Positions 29,839 through 41,582 are shown, counted from the first letter of the stretch. The stretch is DNA of 64,000 bases from Bordetella sp. FB-8 (GCF_000382185.1 NZ_KB907784.1:1575633-1639632); one strand, 5' to 3'. Program-made: numbers and translations. The notes: a model not told the origin generated them from the letters alone.

Positions 29839-31267
29839 CGGCGCCGTTTTTTCCCGGAGGCGATAGCGCGCCGGCGGCGCCCGCCGATCTCCCGGCGCTC
29901 GATCGGGTGCTGGCCGCCGCGTCGGCGCAGGCCCTGCTCGATGCTTTCGGACGCGCGCGGGTCGTGGCGGCACTGCGGGATCGCATGGCCGCCTTGCGCG
30001 CCGATGCGCTGGCCGGCCGCATGCCGGCCGCAAGCGCCCAGCCCGAAGCGATCTTGCGGGAAGCGGGAGAGGCCTTAAAGCGCGATTCGCAGCCTCGCCT
30101 GCGGCCGGTCTTCAATCTTACGGGTACCGTGCTGCACACCAATCTGGGGCGCGCCCTGCTGCCCGACGAAGCCGTTCAGGCAGTGGCGCGCGCGCTGACC
30201 GCGCCGGTCAATCTGGAGTTCGACCTGCAGGACGGCGGCCGCGGCGACCGCGACGATGTGGTTGAAGGGCTGCTGCGCGAACTCACGGGCGCCGAGGCTG
30301 CCACCGTCGTCAACAACAACGCGGCAGCCGTGCTGCTCATGCTCAATGCCCTGGCCGACAAGCGCGAGGTCGTCGTCTCGCGCGGCGAACTGGTCGAGAT
30401 CGGCGGCGCTTTTCGCATCCCGGATATCATGAAGCGGGCCGGCGCCAGGCTGGTCGAGGTGGGCACCACCAATCGCACCCATGAGGCCGACTACGAGCAG
30501 GCCATCGGCCCGCGCACGGCCATGTTGATGAAAGTCCATTGCAGTAACTACGCCGTTACCGGCTTCACCAAGAGCGTGTCCGTGGCCGAAACGGCGCGGA
30601 TCGCGCACGGTCGTGGCCTGCCCGCGACCGTGGACCTGGGCAGCGGCACCTTGATCGATCTTGTGCAATGGGGTCTGCCGCGCGAGGACACGGTACGCGA
30701 CACGGTGTTGGCCGGCGCCGACCTGGTCACCTTCAGCGGCGACAAGCTGCTGGGTGGGCCGCAGGCCGGTCTGCTGGTGGGACGCGCTGACCTGATACGC
30801 AAAATCAAGAAGAATCCGCTCAAGCGCGCACTGCGTGTAGGCAAGCTCACCCTGGCCGCGTTGGAGCCGGTGCTGGCCCTGTACCGTTCGCCCGAGTTCC
30901 TGGCCGAGCGCCTGACCACGCTGCGCCTGCTCACGCGGCCGCAGCGCCTGATGCAGGCCGCTGCCGAGCGTCTGCGCGACATCGTGCAGCACGCGGCAGG
31001 CCCGGCCTACCGGGTCCAAGCCGCGGCCATGTTCAGCCAGATCGGCAGCGGCGCCTTGCCGGTGGACCAGTTGCCCAGCTGCGGCCTGTGCATACGCCAT
31101 CTCGGTCCAGGGCGACCGGGCCGCCATCTGGTTCGCCTGGAGGCCGGGCTGCGCGGTTTGCCGCGCCCGGTCATCGGCCGTCTGGACGATGACGCCCTGT
31201 GGCTGGACCTGCGTTGTCTGGAAGAGCGCGACGAAGCCGAGTTCTCGGCGCAGTTGGCCCATTCTCT

Positions 31268-31271
<4 letters not shown>
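29835..31271 (+). CDS. selA: L-seryl-tRNA(Sec) selenium transferase
   Basis: PLP enzyme (478 aa) that converts seryl-tRNA-Sec to selenocysteinyl-tRNA-Sec using selenophosphate. The PLP lysine lies in [39 protein letters not shown] and [18 protein letters not shown] are further hallmarks. The start at 29835 overlaps the fdhE stop by ATGA, and the stop overlaps selB by ATGA, so the three are translationally coupled. The upstream extension of the frame is fdhE shadow. Confidence 0.96.
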
Positions 31272-33187
<1,916 letters not shown>

Positions 33188-33238
33188 TTCCAGGCGCCCG
33201 GGACGGGTATTGCACAATAACAATGGAAAGAACGAGAC

Positions 33239-34036
33239 ATGACCTTACGCATGCAAGGCAAGATCGTGCTTGTGACCGGCGCTGGATCGTCCGGTCCGGG
33301 ATGGGGCAACGGCAAGGCCGCCGCGGTGCTGTATGCGCGCGAAGGCGCGCGGCTGTTCGCGGTCGACTATCGGCTCGATGCGGCGCGGGAGACGCAAGGC
33401 ATCATCGAGTCCGAGGGCGGACAGTGCGTCGCGTTTCAGGCTGACGTATCCAAGTCCGACGATGTCCAACGCATGGCCCAGGCCTGCGCCGAACATTACG
33501 GCGGCATCGACGTGCTGCACAACAACGTCGGTATCGTCGAGACGGGCGGCCCGGTCGAGACCTCGGAAGAAAGCTGGAACCGCGTGATCGCCGTGAACCA
33601 GACCAGCGTCTTCCTGACCTGCAAGCACGTCATTCCCTATATGCTCGAGCGCAAGAAGGGCGCCATCGTCAACATCGGGTCGGTGGCCGGCATGCGTTGG
33701 GTGGGGTTTCCGTATCTGGCGTACAGCGCGACCAAGGCGGCTCTGATTTCCATGACGTCCAATATCGCCTTGCAATATGCGGGCGACGGCATACGCGCCA
33801 ATTGCGTGGTGCCCGGCATGCTGAACACGCCCCTGATCCGCGAGCCGCTCAAGGAGGCGTACGGCGGGGATGCGGATTCCATGATTTCTCAGCGCGACAG
33901 AATATCGCCGACGGGCGCCATGGGCGACGCCTGGGACACGGCCTACGCGGCCTTATTTCTCGCGAGCGACGAGGCGCGCTATGTGAACGGGTCGACCCTG
34001 GTGGTGGACGGCGGCCTGTCGGCGCGCTGCGCTTGA
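33239..34036 (+). CDS. short-chain dehydrogenase/reductase
   Basis: Classical SDR of 265 aa. The cofactor motif is a variant, VTGAGSSGPGWGNGKAAA, with an insertion compared with the usual TGxxxGIG. NNVG is at the usual place, and the catalytic serine plus YxxxK read as NIGSVAGMRW and YSATK. The Asp after the second strand (FAVDYRLD) hints at NAD. It lies 51 bases after selB and ends 22 bases before tRNA-Sec, so it is sandwiched inside the Sec unit though functionally unrelated. The substrate is unknown. Confidence 0.88.
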   Translation: MTLRMQGKIVLVTGAGSSGPGWGNGKAAAVLYAREGARLFAVDYRLDAARETQGIIESEGGQCVAFQADVSKSDDVQRMAQACAEHYGGIDVLHNNVGIVETGGPVETSEESWNRVIAVNQTSVFLTCKHVIPYMLERKKGAIVNIGSVAGMRWVGFPYLAYSATKAALISMTSNIALQYAGDGIRANCVVPGMLNTPLIREPLKEAYGGDADSMISQRDRISPTGAMGDAWDTAYAALFLASDEARYVNGSTLVVDGGLSARCA

Positions 34037-34058
34037 ACGGCTATCATGGGTTTGCTGC

Positions 34059-34154
34059 GGAAGGCATCCGTGCCCGGCGGCACGGCCGGGCTTCAAACCC
34101 GGTTGGGGGCGTCAGACGCTTCCAGGTCGGTTCGACTCCGGCTGCCTTCCGCCA
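34059..34154 (+). tRNA. selC: tRNA-Sec (anticodon UCA)
   Basis: A 96-nt selenocysteine tRNA. The acceptor stem is 8 bp, GGAAGGCA (34059-34066) with TGCCTTCC (34143-34150), followed by encoded GCCA. The D stem is 6 bp, CGTGCC/GGCACG, with a 4-base loop. The anticodon arm is CCGGG-CTTCAAA-CCCGG with TCA at 34093-34095. A long variable arm and a T arm (GTCGG-TTCGACT-CCGGC) complete it. The 8-bp acceptor and long D stem are specific to bacterial tRNA-Sec. Confidence 0.96.
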
Positions 34155-34182
34155 GGTTAAGTGTTCGCGCGCCATGCATTGC

Positions 34183-37100
34183 CTACGCCAATATCGTTTC
34201 GCGCGTGCGCAGCCATTGCATGAGGGCGTCGTTGGACAAGGGCTGCGCATAGAGAAAGCCTTGGAATTCGTCGCAGCCGATGCGGCGTAGCGCATCGGCT
34301 TCATGCGGGTGTTCAACGCCCTCGGCCACCACGCGCAGCCCGAGGTCGTGGCCGAGTTCGACGATCGCGCGGATCACGGCCAGGTCGGCGGTGTCGTTGA
34401 GGCGTCCATGCACGAACGCTCGGTCGATTTTTATCCGGTCTATCGGGTAGCGGTGCAGATAACTGAGGCTCGAATATCCCGTACCGAAATCGTCAAGAGA
34501 CAGCCTGACGCCCAAAGCACGGATCTTCTTGATGGTGTCGAGATAATGGCCGACGCTTTCCATCAACACCGTTTCCGTGATTTCCAGTTCCAGACAGTCC
34601 GCGGGCACGTCGTGCCTGGCCAGACTGTTGCGCAGGCGGTCGACGAGCTTTTCATCATCGCGCATCTGTATGGCCGAAAGATTGATCGATACGCGTATGT
34701 CGGGAATGCCTGCTTTGCGCCAGCTTGCGATCTGGTGGCACGCTTGCTCGATCACCCAGGCGCCGATTGGCAAAATCAAGCGCGTTTCTTCGGCGACGGG
34801 AATGAATTCCGACGGCCGCACCAGCCCGAGATGGGGATGCTGCCAGCGCAGCAAAGCCTCGACGCTCATCAATTCCCCCGTCGACGCGTCCACGCAAGGC
34901 TGATATGCCAGCCACAGCTCGCCGCGTTCGACCGCCGCGCGCATATGCGTTTCGAGTTCGAGTCTGTGTCGTGCGCGTTCGGCCATGTCCGCCGCGAAGA
35001 ATTTCACGAGATTGCGCCCGCTCGATTTTGCGTGATACATGGCGGCATCGGCGTTCTGCATCAGGACTTCGATCGTTTCGCCGTCATCGGGATACATGGC
35101 GATGCCAATGCTGCACTCGACCTGCAATGTCCTGCCTTCGAGCGAGTGCGGTTCGCGGATCAGCGGCAGCAGTCTATCTTCGATCAGGCGGGCCACGTCG
35201 GCGGCGCTGCTTACGACCGAGAGCAGCACCGTGAATTCGTCGCCGCCGAGCCGGCTAACGGTGTCGCCGGTGCGCACCGATTGCAGCAGGCGCCGCGAAA
35301 CGGAGCGCAGCAATCCGTCGCCCGCGTGATGGCCGAGTGTGTCATTGATGTCCTTGAAACGGTCGAGATCGATAAATAGCACGGCCATGCGGCCGCGTGC
35401 GTGTTGCGCGTGCTCGATGGCTGCCCCGACGCGTTTTGCGAAAAGCGCGCGGTTCGGCAGTTCCGTGAGCACGTCATGCTCGGCCAGGAACTGAATGCGC
35501 GCCTCGCTTTTCTTGCGATCCGTAATGTCGATGAGCGTACAGATATAGTGCGATACGCTCGAATGCTTATCGCGCACGGCGCTGATCATGATCCATGCCG
35601 GATAATCTCCCCCTTCGCGACGATGCACGATGGCTTCGCCGTTCCAGACGCTCGATATATCGACGAGTACGACCAAACTGTCCATCAGCGGCTCGCCGTT
35701 TGTTGGCGAAACGATGAAATCGGGCACCGTGCCGCACACGATTTCGGCGCGATAGCCCGTTGTCCGATAGAAAGAGGCGTTTGCGGTAAGCAGGCGTCGA
35801 TTTGCGTCGAGGATCAGAATGGACTCCGATGACGCTTCGAATACCTTGGCCCATAATTCCAGCCTCTGTTCCATGAGCTTTATCTGATTGATCGGGGTGA
35901 ACGCGGTCAGCACGGCGTCGTGGCCCTGGAACGTAAGACGGCGCGCCGACAGCATGGCCCACGTGGGCTCCTCGCTCGCCATCCAGCGCACCTCGAATTC
36001 GTCGACTTCGTCGTGGTCGGAAAGCTGCTGGAAAAAGCGCGCGCGTACAGCGGAATCCAGGCCGAAAGCCCACGGATCCGATGTGCGGCCGTTGAGCCAG
36101 TAAAGAGCGGGACGGTTCGCGTGCAGGACTTCGTGTCCCGGTACGGCGGTGACCACCATCGGCACGGGTGTTGCCTCGACCAAAGCGTGCTGCGCCTGCG
36201 ATGCGCGCGCGGTGGCCGCGAGTTCTTGCCTTACGTCGCGTTCATGATCCAGTTGCGCGAGCATGTCGTTAAAGCCGGTGACCAGTTGGCCGATTTCGTC
36301 CTGGCTATGCCAAGAAGAGCGTACGCTGTGATCGCCGGTACGCCGTATGGTGTCCATCACCCGCGCGAGCTCACGCAGTGGCCGGGATATCTGCTGCGCG
36401 ACGAGGTAGACCATGGAAAGAATGCCGCACAATAAAAAAAGCGCGGTGCCCAGATGGAGCCACATGAGCGAGAACAGACCGTGCACGCGCGCATGCAACA
36501 GCGCTCCGAGTTTGGTGCCGGTGGCACGCCAGGCCTGGTCCACGCGTGCCACCAGCGCTTCTTGTGCGGCTTGCGCGGCCGCATAGTTCGTGGCGTCGCC
36601 GCCGGGTTGCACAACAACTGATCGCGCGGCTGCGCGATACGCCTCGATTGCGTCGAGCAAATTCTCGATGGGCACGGCTAAAGCAAGTTTCACATCCTGG
36701 TTGGCGGTGCTCGCCTCGACAAAATCGGAGCGCAGATTCTGTGATACGGCATCGAGTTGACCTTCGAGAACGAGATAGCGTGTACTGAGTTCGCGAGGGG
36801 CCTGCGTGTCCTGAGCGCCTGGGGTGCCTTCTTGCAAAATCTGACCAATACCGTTCGCGATGTCGAGCAACGCCGGATAGCGCAGGATCGACAGCGACAT
36901 CGAGTAATAACTGTCTAGGTCAGGGTCAAGAATCAGGTTCGATTGATTGCCTACGCGTGTGATGAGTGCGCGGCTCGCATCAAGAGCGGTGCGCACGCCT
37001 TGCGACGAAGGCTGATGTGGCTCGCGCGTCGAAGCGACCATATCTGTCAGCGTGCGGCGAAGGGTCGAATTCAGCTCGCCGCTTTGCAGGTGGGCGCCGT

Positions 37101-37386
37101 ATCGTTCCTGGGCAGTCGAAAGAGCGGATATCGTGCGGTGGATCTGTCGCGCATCGACGCGGCCCGAGGCGCCAGCCTTGGCCACGTCGATCAGCGCCTC
37201 GCGCACCGTGGCGAGATAGTCGTTCCCGACGATTTCTTTTCGTGAGAAGTCGATCGAGATGTATTTTTCGTGAATCAGGATGCCGCTGATATAGAACACG
37301 GCGCTCAGATCGAGCAGATAAATCAGCAGCAGCTTGCGGCCGACACGCAATCGCCCGAGCAGGCGGAATAACGGATTGTGTTTCAT
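34183..37386 (-). CDS. membrane GGDEF-EAL cyclic-di-GMP protein with HAMP and PAS domains
   Basis: A 1067-aa c-di-GMP enzyme. The layout is an N-terminal membrane helix (~17-37), a periplasmic sensor of ~280 aa, a second helix (~325-347, ALFLLCGILSMVYLV), HAMP (~348-400), two PAS-like domains (~405-640), GGDEF (~645-805) and EAL (~820-1060). The cyclase site is RLGGDEF, with an RTGD inhibitory I-site before it. The EAL domain keeps VEALLRW, LEITETVLM, DDFGTGYSS and AEGVE, so both activities look possible. It starts 28 bases beyond the tRNA-Sec end, transcribed toward it. The sensed signal is unknown. Confidence 0.93.
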   Translation of the reverse strand: MKHNPLFRLLGRLRVGRKLLLIYLLDLSAVFYISGILIHEKYISIDFSRKEIVGNDYLATVREALIDVAKAGASGRVDARQIHRTISALSTAQERYGAHLQSGELNSTLRRTLTDMVASTREPHQPSSQGVRTALDASRALITRVGNQSNLILDPDLDSYYSMSLSILRYPALLDIANGIGQILQEGTPGAQDTQAPRELSTRYLVLEGQLDAVSQNLRSDFVEASTANQDVKLALAVPIENLLDAIEAYRAAARSVVVQPGGDATNYAAAQAAQEALVARVDQAWRATGTKLGALLHARVHGLFSLMWLHLGTALFLLCGILSMVYLVAQQISRPLRELARVMDTIRRTGDHSVRSSWHSQDEIGQLVTGFNDMLAQLDHERDVRQELAATARASQAQHALVEATPVPMVVTAVPGHEVLHANRPALYWLNGRTSDPWAFGLDSAVRARFFQQLSDHDEVDEFEVRWMASEEPTWAMLSARRLTFQGHDAVLTAFTPINQIKLMEQRLELWAKVFEASSESILILDANRRLLTANASFYRTTGYRAEIVCGTVPDFIVSPTNGEPLMDSLVVLVDISSVWNGEAIVHRREGGDYPAWIMISAVRDKHSSVSHYICTLIDITDRKKSEARIQFLAEHDVLTELPNRALFAKRVGAAIEHAQHARGRMAVLFIDLDRFKDINDTLGHHAGDGLLRSVSRRLLQSVRTGDTVSRLGGDEFTVLLSVVSSAADVARLIEDRLLPLIREPHSLEGRTLQVECSIGIAMYPDDGETIEVLMQNADAAMYHAKSSGRNLVKFFAADMAERARHRLELETHMRAAVERGELWLAYQPCVDASTGELMSVEALLRWQHPHLGLVRPSEFIPVAEETRLILPIGAWVIEQACHQIASWRKAGIPDIRVSINLSAIQMRDDEKLVDRLRNSLARHDVPADCLELEITETVLMESVGHYLDTIKKIRALGVRLSLDDFGTGYSSLSYLHRYPIDRIKIDRAFVHGRLNDTADLAVIRAIVELGHDLGLRVVAEGVEHPHEADALRRIGCDEFQGFLYAQPLSNDALMQWLRTRETILA

Positions 37387-37508
37387 CGTAGAAATCAGAG
37401 TGGGGATCCGACTTTTTTCTAACGACGATAGGCTACGCGATATTTAGAAAATCAAGACGCTTGCACCAAGATGGCACGTCTTTTCTTTGGCATGGTGCGT
37501 GCAGCGCC

Positions 37509-38078
37509 CTATAGCAGCGCAGCGATCGGGTCGAGCACTGCGGATCGCGTCCAGTCCAGTTCGCCCAGGTGCCACAAGCGCAGCGTTCCGCTGCGGTCCA
37601 CGACGAAATTGGCCGGCATGCCCACTACATGCCAGTCGTGCATGGCGATGCCGTTGCGGTCGTCCAGCACCAATCCGTGAACAGGCAGCCGCGCGAGGAA
37701 GGCGTCGATTCTTGCGCGCGCTTCGGCGGTATTGACGGCGACAAGCCGCAGGCCTTTGTCGTGGTAGCGATCCGCCAGCGCCGACAGGACGGGAATTTCC
37801 TGCTGACAGGAACTGCACCATGTGGCCCAGAAGGTCACAAGGACCACGTGGTCCAGAAACTCGTTCAGGCTTCTCGTGCGGCCATGCAGGTCGGGCAGAT
37901 TGAGCGCGGGCGTCGGGCCGCCTTGCCAGGCGGCCCAGTCCGGACCCGTGGCGGCCTTGAGCGCGGCTTCCTCGGCGGCTACGCCGCGTGGCGCTGGCGC
38001 GGCTGCGGCCTTGCATATGGCAGGCGCCGCAACGCCTGCGAGGCCCGCTCGCAGCAGGCGGCGTCTGAGCGTGTTCAT
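37509..38078 (-). CDS. TlpA/ResA-like thioredoxin-family protein
   Basis: A 189-aa exported redoxin. An N-terminal twin-arginine-like or Sec signal (LRRRLLRAGLAGVAAPAIC) precedes a thioredoxin fold with the active site WATWCSSCQQEIP (about residues 98-110). PANFVVDRSG carries the cis-proline region (VGMPANF). It most likely works as a periplasmic thiol reductase for a client protein. The start ATG 38078 fits the signal; a longer frame is unsupported. It lies 7 bases after the transglutaminase-like gene stop, so the two are an operon. Confidence 0.88.
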   Translation of the reverse strand: MNTLRRRLLRAGLAGVAAPAICKAAAAPAPRGVAAEEAALKAATGPDWAAWQGGPTPALNLPDLHGRTRSLNEFLDHVVLVTFWATWCSSCQQEIPVLSALADRYHDKGLRLVAVNTAEARARIDAFLARLPVHGLVLDDRNGIAMHDWHVVGMPANFVVDRSGTLRLWHLGELDWTRSAVLDPIAALL

Positions 38079-38085
38079 GGGACGC

Positions 38086-39195
38086 CTACGCAGAGATCGG
38101 ACGCGCAGAGATACGATAGCGGAAGTTGTCAGGGTCCAGGCTGTCGATGCGCCCCGCACTGGTTTCGCCGTTGGGGTACATGAGGAAAGGAATGGCCGGC
38201 AGCAGGGACCCGGGCAGCGAAACGTCGTGGCCGTGGTTGTAGGCCACCCAGTTCATTTCCCAGGAGCCGAACAGCATCACGCGCGCGGCCTGCACCTGGG
38301 GGTTGTCCATCGGCAGATGGCCCGGAGGCTCTTCGAGCATGACCTTGCGCACGTCGGCCGGATCCACCGGTATCCAGCCATAGCCTTCGGCGTAGAACTC
38401 GGCGCGGCAGTGCTGCGCGTGGGTGACGTCGCCCGATTTTCCCAGGCTTTTGTAGCCCAGCTGGGAGTCGGCCACGCGGATGCCGTAGGCGTCGCGGGCC
38501 GGCACGCCGGCTGCGCGCGACAGCGCAACGAAGATCGCGCTGATGTCGGCGCACTTGCCGCCCATGTTGTGGGTGGTGAGCATGTAGCGCACATCGCCCA
38601 CGCCGCAGCCCCGCGTGGCCGCGACGCGCTGGGTGTTGTCGATTACCCATTCATAGATGGCGCGCGCTTTGGCGATGTTGCCGCGCAGGCCGCGCGTGAT
38701 TTGATCGGAGGTTGTCTTGACGATGCCGTCGGTAGGCAGCAACGCGGTGGGCTGCAGATAGCGGCGCAGCGTCTCACGGTTTTCGCGCGGCGCGTGCCGG
38801 TTGGGCGGCAGGCTCAGATCAACGCGCCGGTCGCGGGTCTGGAAGCGGCTGGTGACGGTCAGGCTGCGCTGCGCGTGGGGTGTGTTGTCGGGCCACTGCG
38901 CAACGACCGTCTGCACGTCGTAGCCGGGCACCTGGACCAGCACCCCGGTGCCTTCGCCCTGGACCTGCCAGGTGGTCTGCGCATTGCGCTGATAGTCGGT
39001 GTTTTGCGCAAAAGGCACGGGCACCCAAACGCGGGCCTGCTTGCCCGGATCGAGCACGTGGATTTCGGTGACCAGTTCGAAGGTGCGCCAGCCCGAATCC
39101 AGCGCGGCGGCGCGCGCGGCCTGTTCGAAGCCCAGGCCGCTGGCCGACAGCGCCCCTGCTACGGAGGTAAGACGAAGAAAATCGCGACGATCCAT
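38086..39195 (-). CDS. exported transglutaminase-like domain protein
   Basis: A 369-aa protein with a twin-arginine signal (MDRRDFLRLTSVAGALSASG). The transglutaminase-like core has its cysteine in MGGKCADISAIFVALSRAAG, His in AQHCRAEFYAEGYGW and Asp in IPVDPADV, the papain-like Cys-His-Asp triad order of this superfamily. An N-terminal beta-rich domain with repeated Trp/Val strands fits the DUF3857-like region. Function is unknown; it may be a periplasmic protease or cross-linker. It is divergent from selD and followed by the thioredoxin-like gene. Confidence 0.85.
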   Translation of the reverse strand: MDRRDFLRLTSVAGALSASGLGFEQAARAAALDSGWRTFELVTEIHVLDPGKQARVWVPVPFAQNTDYQRNAQTTWQVQGEGTGVLVQVPGYDVQTVVAQWPDNTPHAQRSLTVTSRFQTRDRRVDLSLPPNRHAPRENRETLRRYLQPTALLPTDGIVKTTSDQITRGLRGNIAKARAIYEWVIDNTQRVAATRGCGVGDVRYMLTTHNMGGKCADISAIFVALSRAAGVPARDAYGIRVADSQLGYKSLGKSGDVTHAQHCRAEFYAEGYGWIPVDPADVRKVMLEEPPGHLPMDNPQVQAARVMLFGSWEMNWVAYNHGHDVSLPGSLLPAIPFLMYPNGETSAGRIDSLDPDNFRYRISARPISA

Positions 39196-39329
39196 GGAGC
39201 GTTTCCGATGCACGATGAAGGGGATTGGGCCATCTCGGCGCCGAGTCTCGGAATCGGGCCGAACTGCGCGCGACAAGGCTTGGCGCGCGGAAGTACTATT
39301 CTAATCGACGTCAATCGGGGGGTATTTTC

Positions 39330-40391
39330 ATGCCGCAAACTTCTTCCATCACCGCACCGCGCCTGACTTCGCTTTCGCACGGCGGCGGCTGCGGCTGCAA
39401 GATCGCGCCCGGCGTGCTGTCGGCCTTGCTGGCCCGCCATGCGCCCCTGTTCAAGCCCAGCGCGGATCTGCTGGTGGGCAACGAAACCGCCGACGATGCA
39501 GCCGTCTATCGCCTGAACGATGAGCAGGCGCTGATCGCCACCACCGATTTCTTCATGCCCATCGTCGACGATCCCTACGACTTCGGCCGCATCGCCGCGA
39601 CCAATGCGCTGTCGGACGTCTACGCCATGGGCGGCACGCCCATTCTGGCGCTGGCCATCGTGGGCATGCCCATCAATGTGTTGCCGCACGAAGTCATCGC
39701 CGACGTGCTGCGCGGCGGCGAGTCGGTGTGCGCCGAGGCGGGCATCCCGGTGGCGGGCGGCCATTCGATCGATTCGGTCGAACCCATCTACGGACTGGCC
39801 GCCATGGGCCTGGTGCATCCCAAGCGCGTCAAGCGCAATGCCGATGCGCGCGCGGGCGACGTGCTGATCCTGGGCAAGCCGCTGGGCGTGGGCATTTTGT
39901 CCGCCGCGCTCAAGAAGAATCTGCTCGATGCGGCCGGCTATCGCGTCATGATCGAAGCCACCACACAGCTTAACCGGCCCGGTGCGACCCTGTCCGAGTT
40001 GCCCGGCGTGCATGCCATCACCGATGTCACCGGCTTCGGCCTGCTGGGCCACGCGCTGGAGATGGCGCGCGGCGCGGGTCTGGCCGCGCATGTGCGCCTG
40101 GCCGACCTGCCGTGGTTGGACCAGGCGCAGGCCTATGCGGCGCAGGGCGTGATCACCGGCGCCTCGGGACGCAATTGGGCGTCGTACGGCGAGTCCATAC
40201 GCCTGGGCGCCGGCGTGGACGACACGGCCCGCGCGCTGCTCACCGATCCGCAGACCTCCGGCGGGCTGCTGGTGGCCTGCGCCGCGCAAGAAACCGAGCG
40301 CGTACTCGACATCTTCCGCAGCCAGGGCTTCGGCCATGCCGCCGTTATCGGGGAGATGCGCGAGGGCGAGCCCGGCGTGCATGTCGAGTGA
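39330..40391 (+). CDS. selD: selenide, water dikinase
   Basis: Makes selenophosphate from selenide and ATP, the selenium donor for SelA. The 353-aa length is normal. The glycine-rich motif HGGGCGCKIAPG carries the catalytic Cys21 and Lys24; Cys is encoded by TGC, not UGA. ATTDFFMPIVDDPYDFGRIAATNALSDVYAMGG and ITDVTGFGLLGHALEMA are family motifs. GGGGGG precedes ATG 39330. It is 5 kb from tRNA-Sec, separated by the GGDEF-EAL and TlpA/transglutaminase genes, and has its own promoter region (39196-39329). Confidence 0.96.
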   Translation: MPQTSSITAPRLTSLSHGGGCGCKIAPGVLSALLARHAPLFKPSADLLVGNETADDAAVYRLNDEQALIATTDFFMPIVDDPYDFGRIAATNALSDVYAMGGTPILALAIVGMPINVLPHEVIADVLRGGESVCAEAGIPVAGGHSIDSVEPIYGLAAMGLVHPKRVKRNADARAGDVLILGKPLGVGILSAALKKNLLDAAGYRVMIEATTQLNRPGATLSELPGVHAITDVTGFGLLGHALEMARGAGLAAHVRLADLPWLDQAQAYAAQGVITGASGRNWASYGESIRLGAGVDDTARALLTDPQTSGGLLVACAAQETERVLDIFRSQGFGHAAVIGEMREGEPGVHVE

Positions 40392-40436
40392 TGCTTCCAG
40401 GCGGTCGGCCACACTCCTAGGAAATAGGCACTGCAT

Positions 40437-41192
40437 ATGACAACGCAATCCAAAGTCATGCTCGTCACCGGCGCCAGCCGGGGCATAGGCGCCGCAACGG
40501 CGCTGCTGGCGGGCAGTCGCGGCTACGCGGTCTGCGTCAACTACCACCAGCGCGGCGATGCCGCCGACGCCGTGGTCCAGGCCATACGCGCGCAAGGCGG
40601 CCAGGCCATCGCAGTGCAGGCCGACATGGCGCAGGAGGACCAGATCATGACCCTGTTCGAGCGCGTGCAGCAGGCCTACGGCCGGCTCGACGCGCTGGTC
40701 AACAACGCCGGCGTGCTCGACAGACAGGCTACGGTCGAACAGATGAGCGCGGCGCGCATACGCCGCATCCTGGACACCAATGTGCTGGGCACCTTTCTGT
40801 GCTGCCGCGAAGCCGTGCGGCGCATGGCGCCGCGCAACGGCGGCCTGGGCGGTGTCATCGTCAATATCTCGTCCATGGCGGCCCGCCTGGGTGCGCCCAA
40901 CGAATACGTGGACTATGCCGCCAGCAAGGGAGCGGTGGATACGCTGACCCTGGGCCTGGCCAAGGAGGTCGCCGGCGACGGCATACGCGTGAACGCGGTG
41001 CGGCCCGGGCTCATCCACACGGAAATACACGCCAGCGGCGGCGAACCCGGCCGCATCGACCGCCTCAAGGACGCCGTTCCGCTCAAGCGCGGCGGCACAC
41101 CTGATGAAGTGGCCGCCGCCGTGCTGTGGTTGTGCTCGGACGAGGCCTCATATACCACCGGCACATTCATCGACGTGTCGGGCGGGCGCTGA
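40437..41192 (+). CDS. short-chain dehydrogenase/reductase (FabG-like)
   Basis: Classical SDR of 251 aa. The cofactor motif TGASRGIGAATALLA, NNAG, NISSMAARLG and YAASKG provide the full catalytic set. It ends with the common FIDVSGGR tail. The lack of Asp after strand 2 (NYHQRGD) suggests NADP preference. It starts 45 bases after selD and is probably unrelated to selenium. The substrate is unknown. Confidence 0.9.
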   Translation: MTTQSKVMLVTGASRGIGAATALLAGSRGYAVCVNYHQRGDAADAVVQAIRAQGGQAIAVQADMAQEDQIMTLFERVQQAYGRLDALVNNAGVLDRQATVEQMSAARIRRILDTNVLGTFLCCREAVRRMAPRNGGLGGVIVNISSMAARLGAPNEYVDYAASKGAVDTLTLGLAKEVAGDGIRVNAVRPGLIHTEIHASGGEPGRIDRLKDAVPLKRGGTPDEVAAAVLWLCSDEASYTTGTFIDVSGGR

Positions 41193-41231
41193 AGCGCAGC
41201 CCGACACGCCGGGCCGTCGGCATGCCGGCCG

Positions 41232-41582
41232 CTACGGCGCGGCGGCCGGCGAGGGTGGCATGCAGACCGTCGAGCGGGTCAGAAAGCGCACCTCCCGGCC
41301 GTTGTCCAGGGAGAACATGCCGCCGCGGCCCGGCACCACGTCGATGATCAGATCCGTGTGGCGCCATGCGGCGTGCTGCGCGGCGCCAATGTAGAACGGC
41401 GCCCCGCCGATCTCGCCCAGCAGCACGTCGCCGTCGCCCACCAGCAGATCCCCTTGCGCATAGCACATGGGGGAGCTGCCGTCGCAGCAGCCGCCCGATT
41501 GATGGAACATGATCGGGCCGTACTGCGCCGTCAGTTCCGCGATCAGCGCGAGCGCGGCCGGTGTCGCGGCGACGGTGCTCAT
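41232..41582 (-). CDS. DUF779-domain protein
   Basis: A 116-aa protein with the conserved cysteine-rich FHQSGGCCDGSSPMCY motif (residues 27-42) of DUF779, a family almost always beside an AldB/AcoD-type aldehyde dehydrogenase. The cysteines suggest metal or cofactor binding; the function is not established. Its ATG overlaps the dehydrogenase stop by one base (TGATG), so it is translationally coupled as the second gene. Confidence 0.9.
   Translation of the reverse strand: MSTVAATPAALALIAELTAQYGPIMFHQSGGCCDGSSPMCYAQGDLLVGDGDVLLGEIGGAPFYIGAAQHAAWRHTDLIIDVVPGRGGMFSLDNGREVRFLTRSTVCMPPSPAAAP

Noticed and set aside
34059..37508. Integrated element flanked by tRNA-Sec attachment sites
   Set aside because: No integrase and no duplicate of the tRNA 3' end is seen near 37.4 kb.
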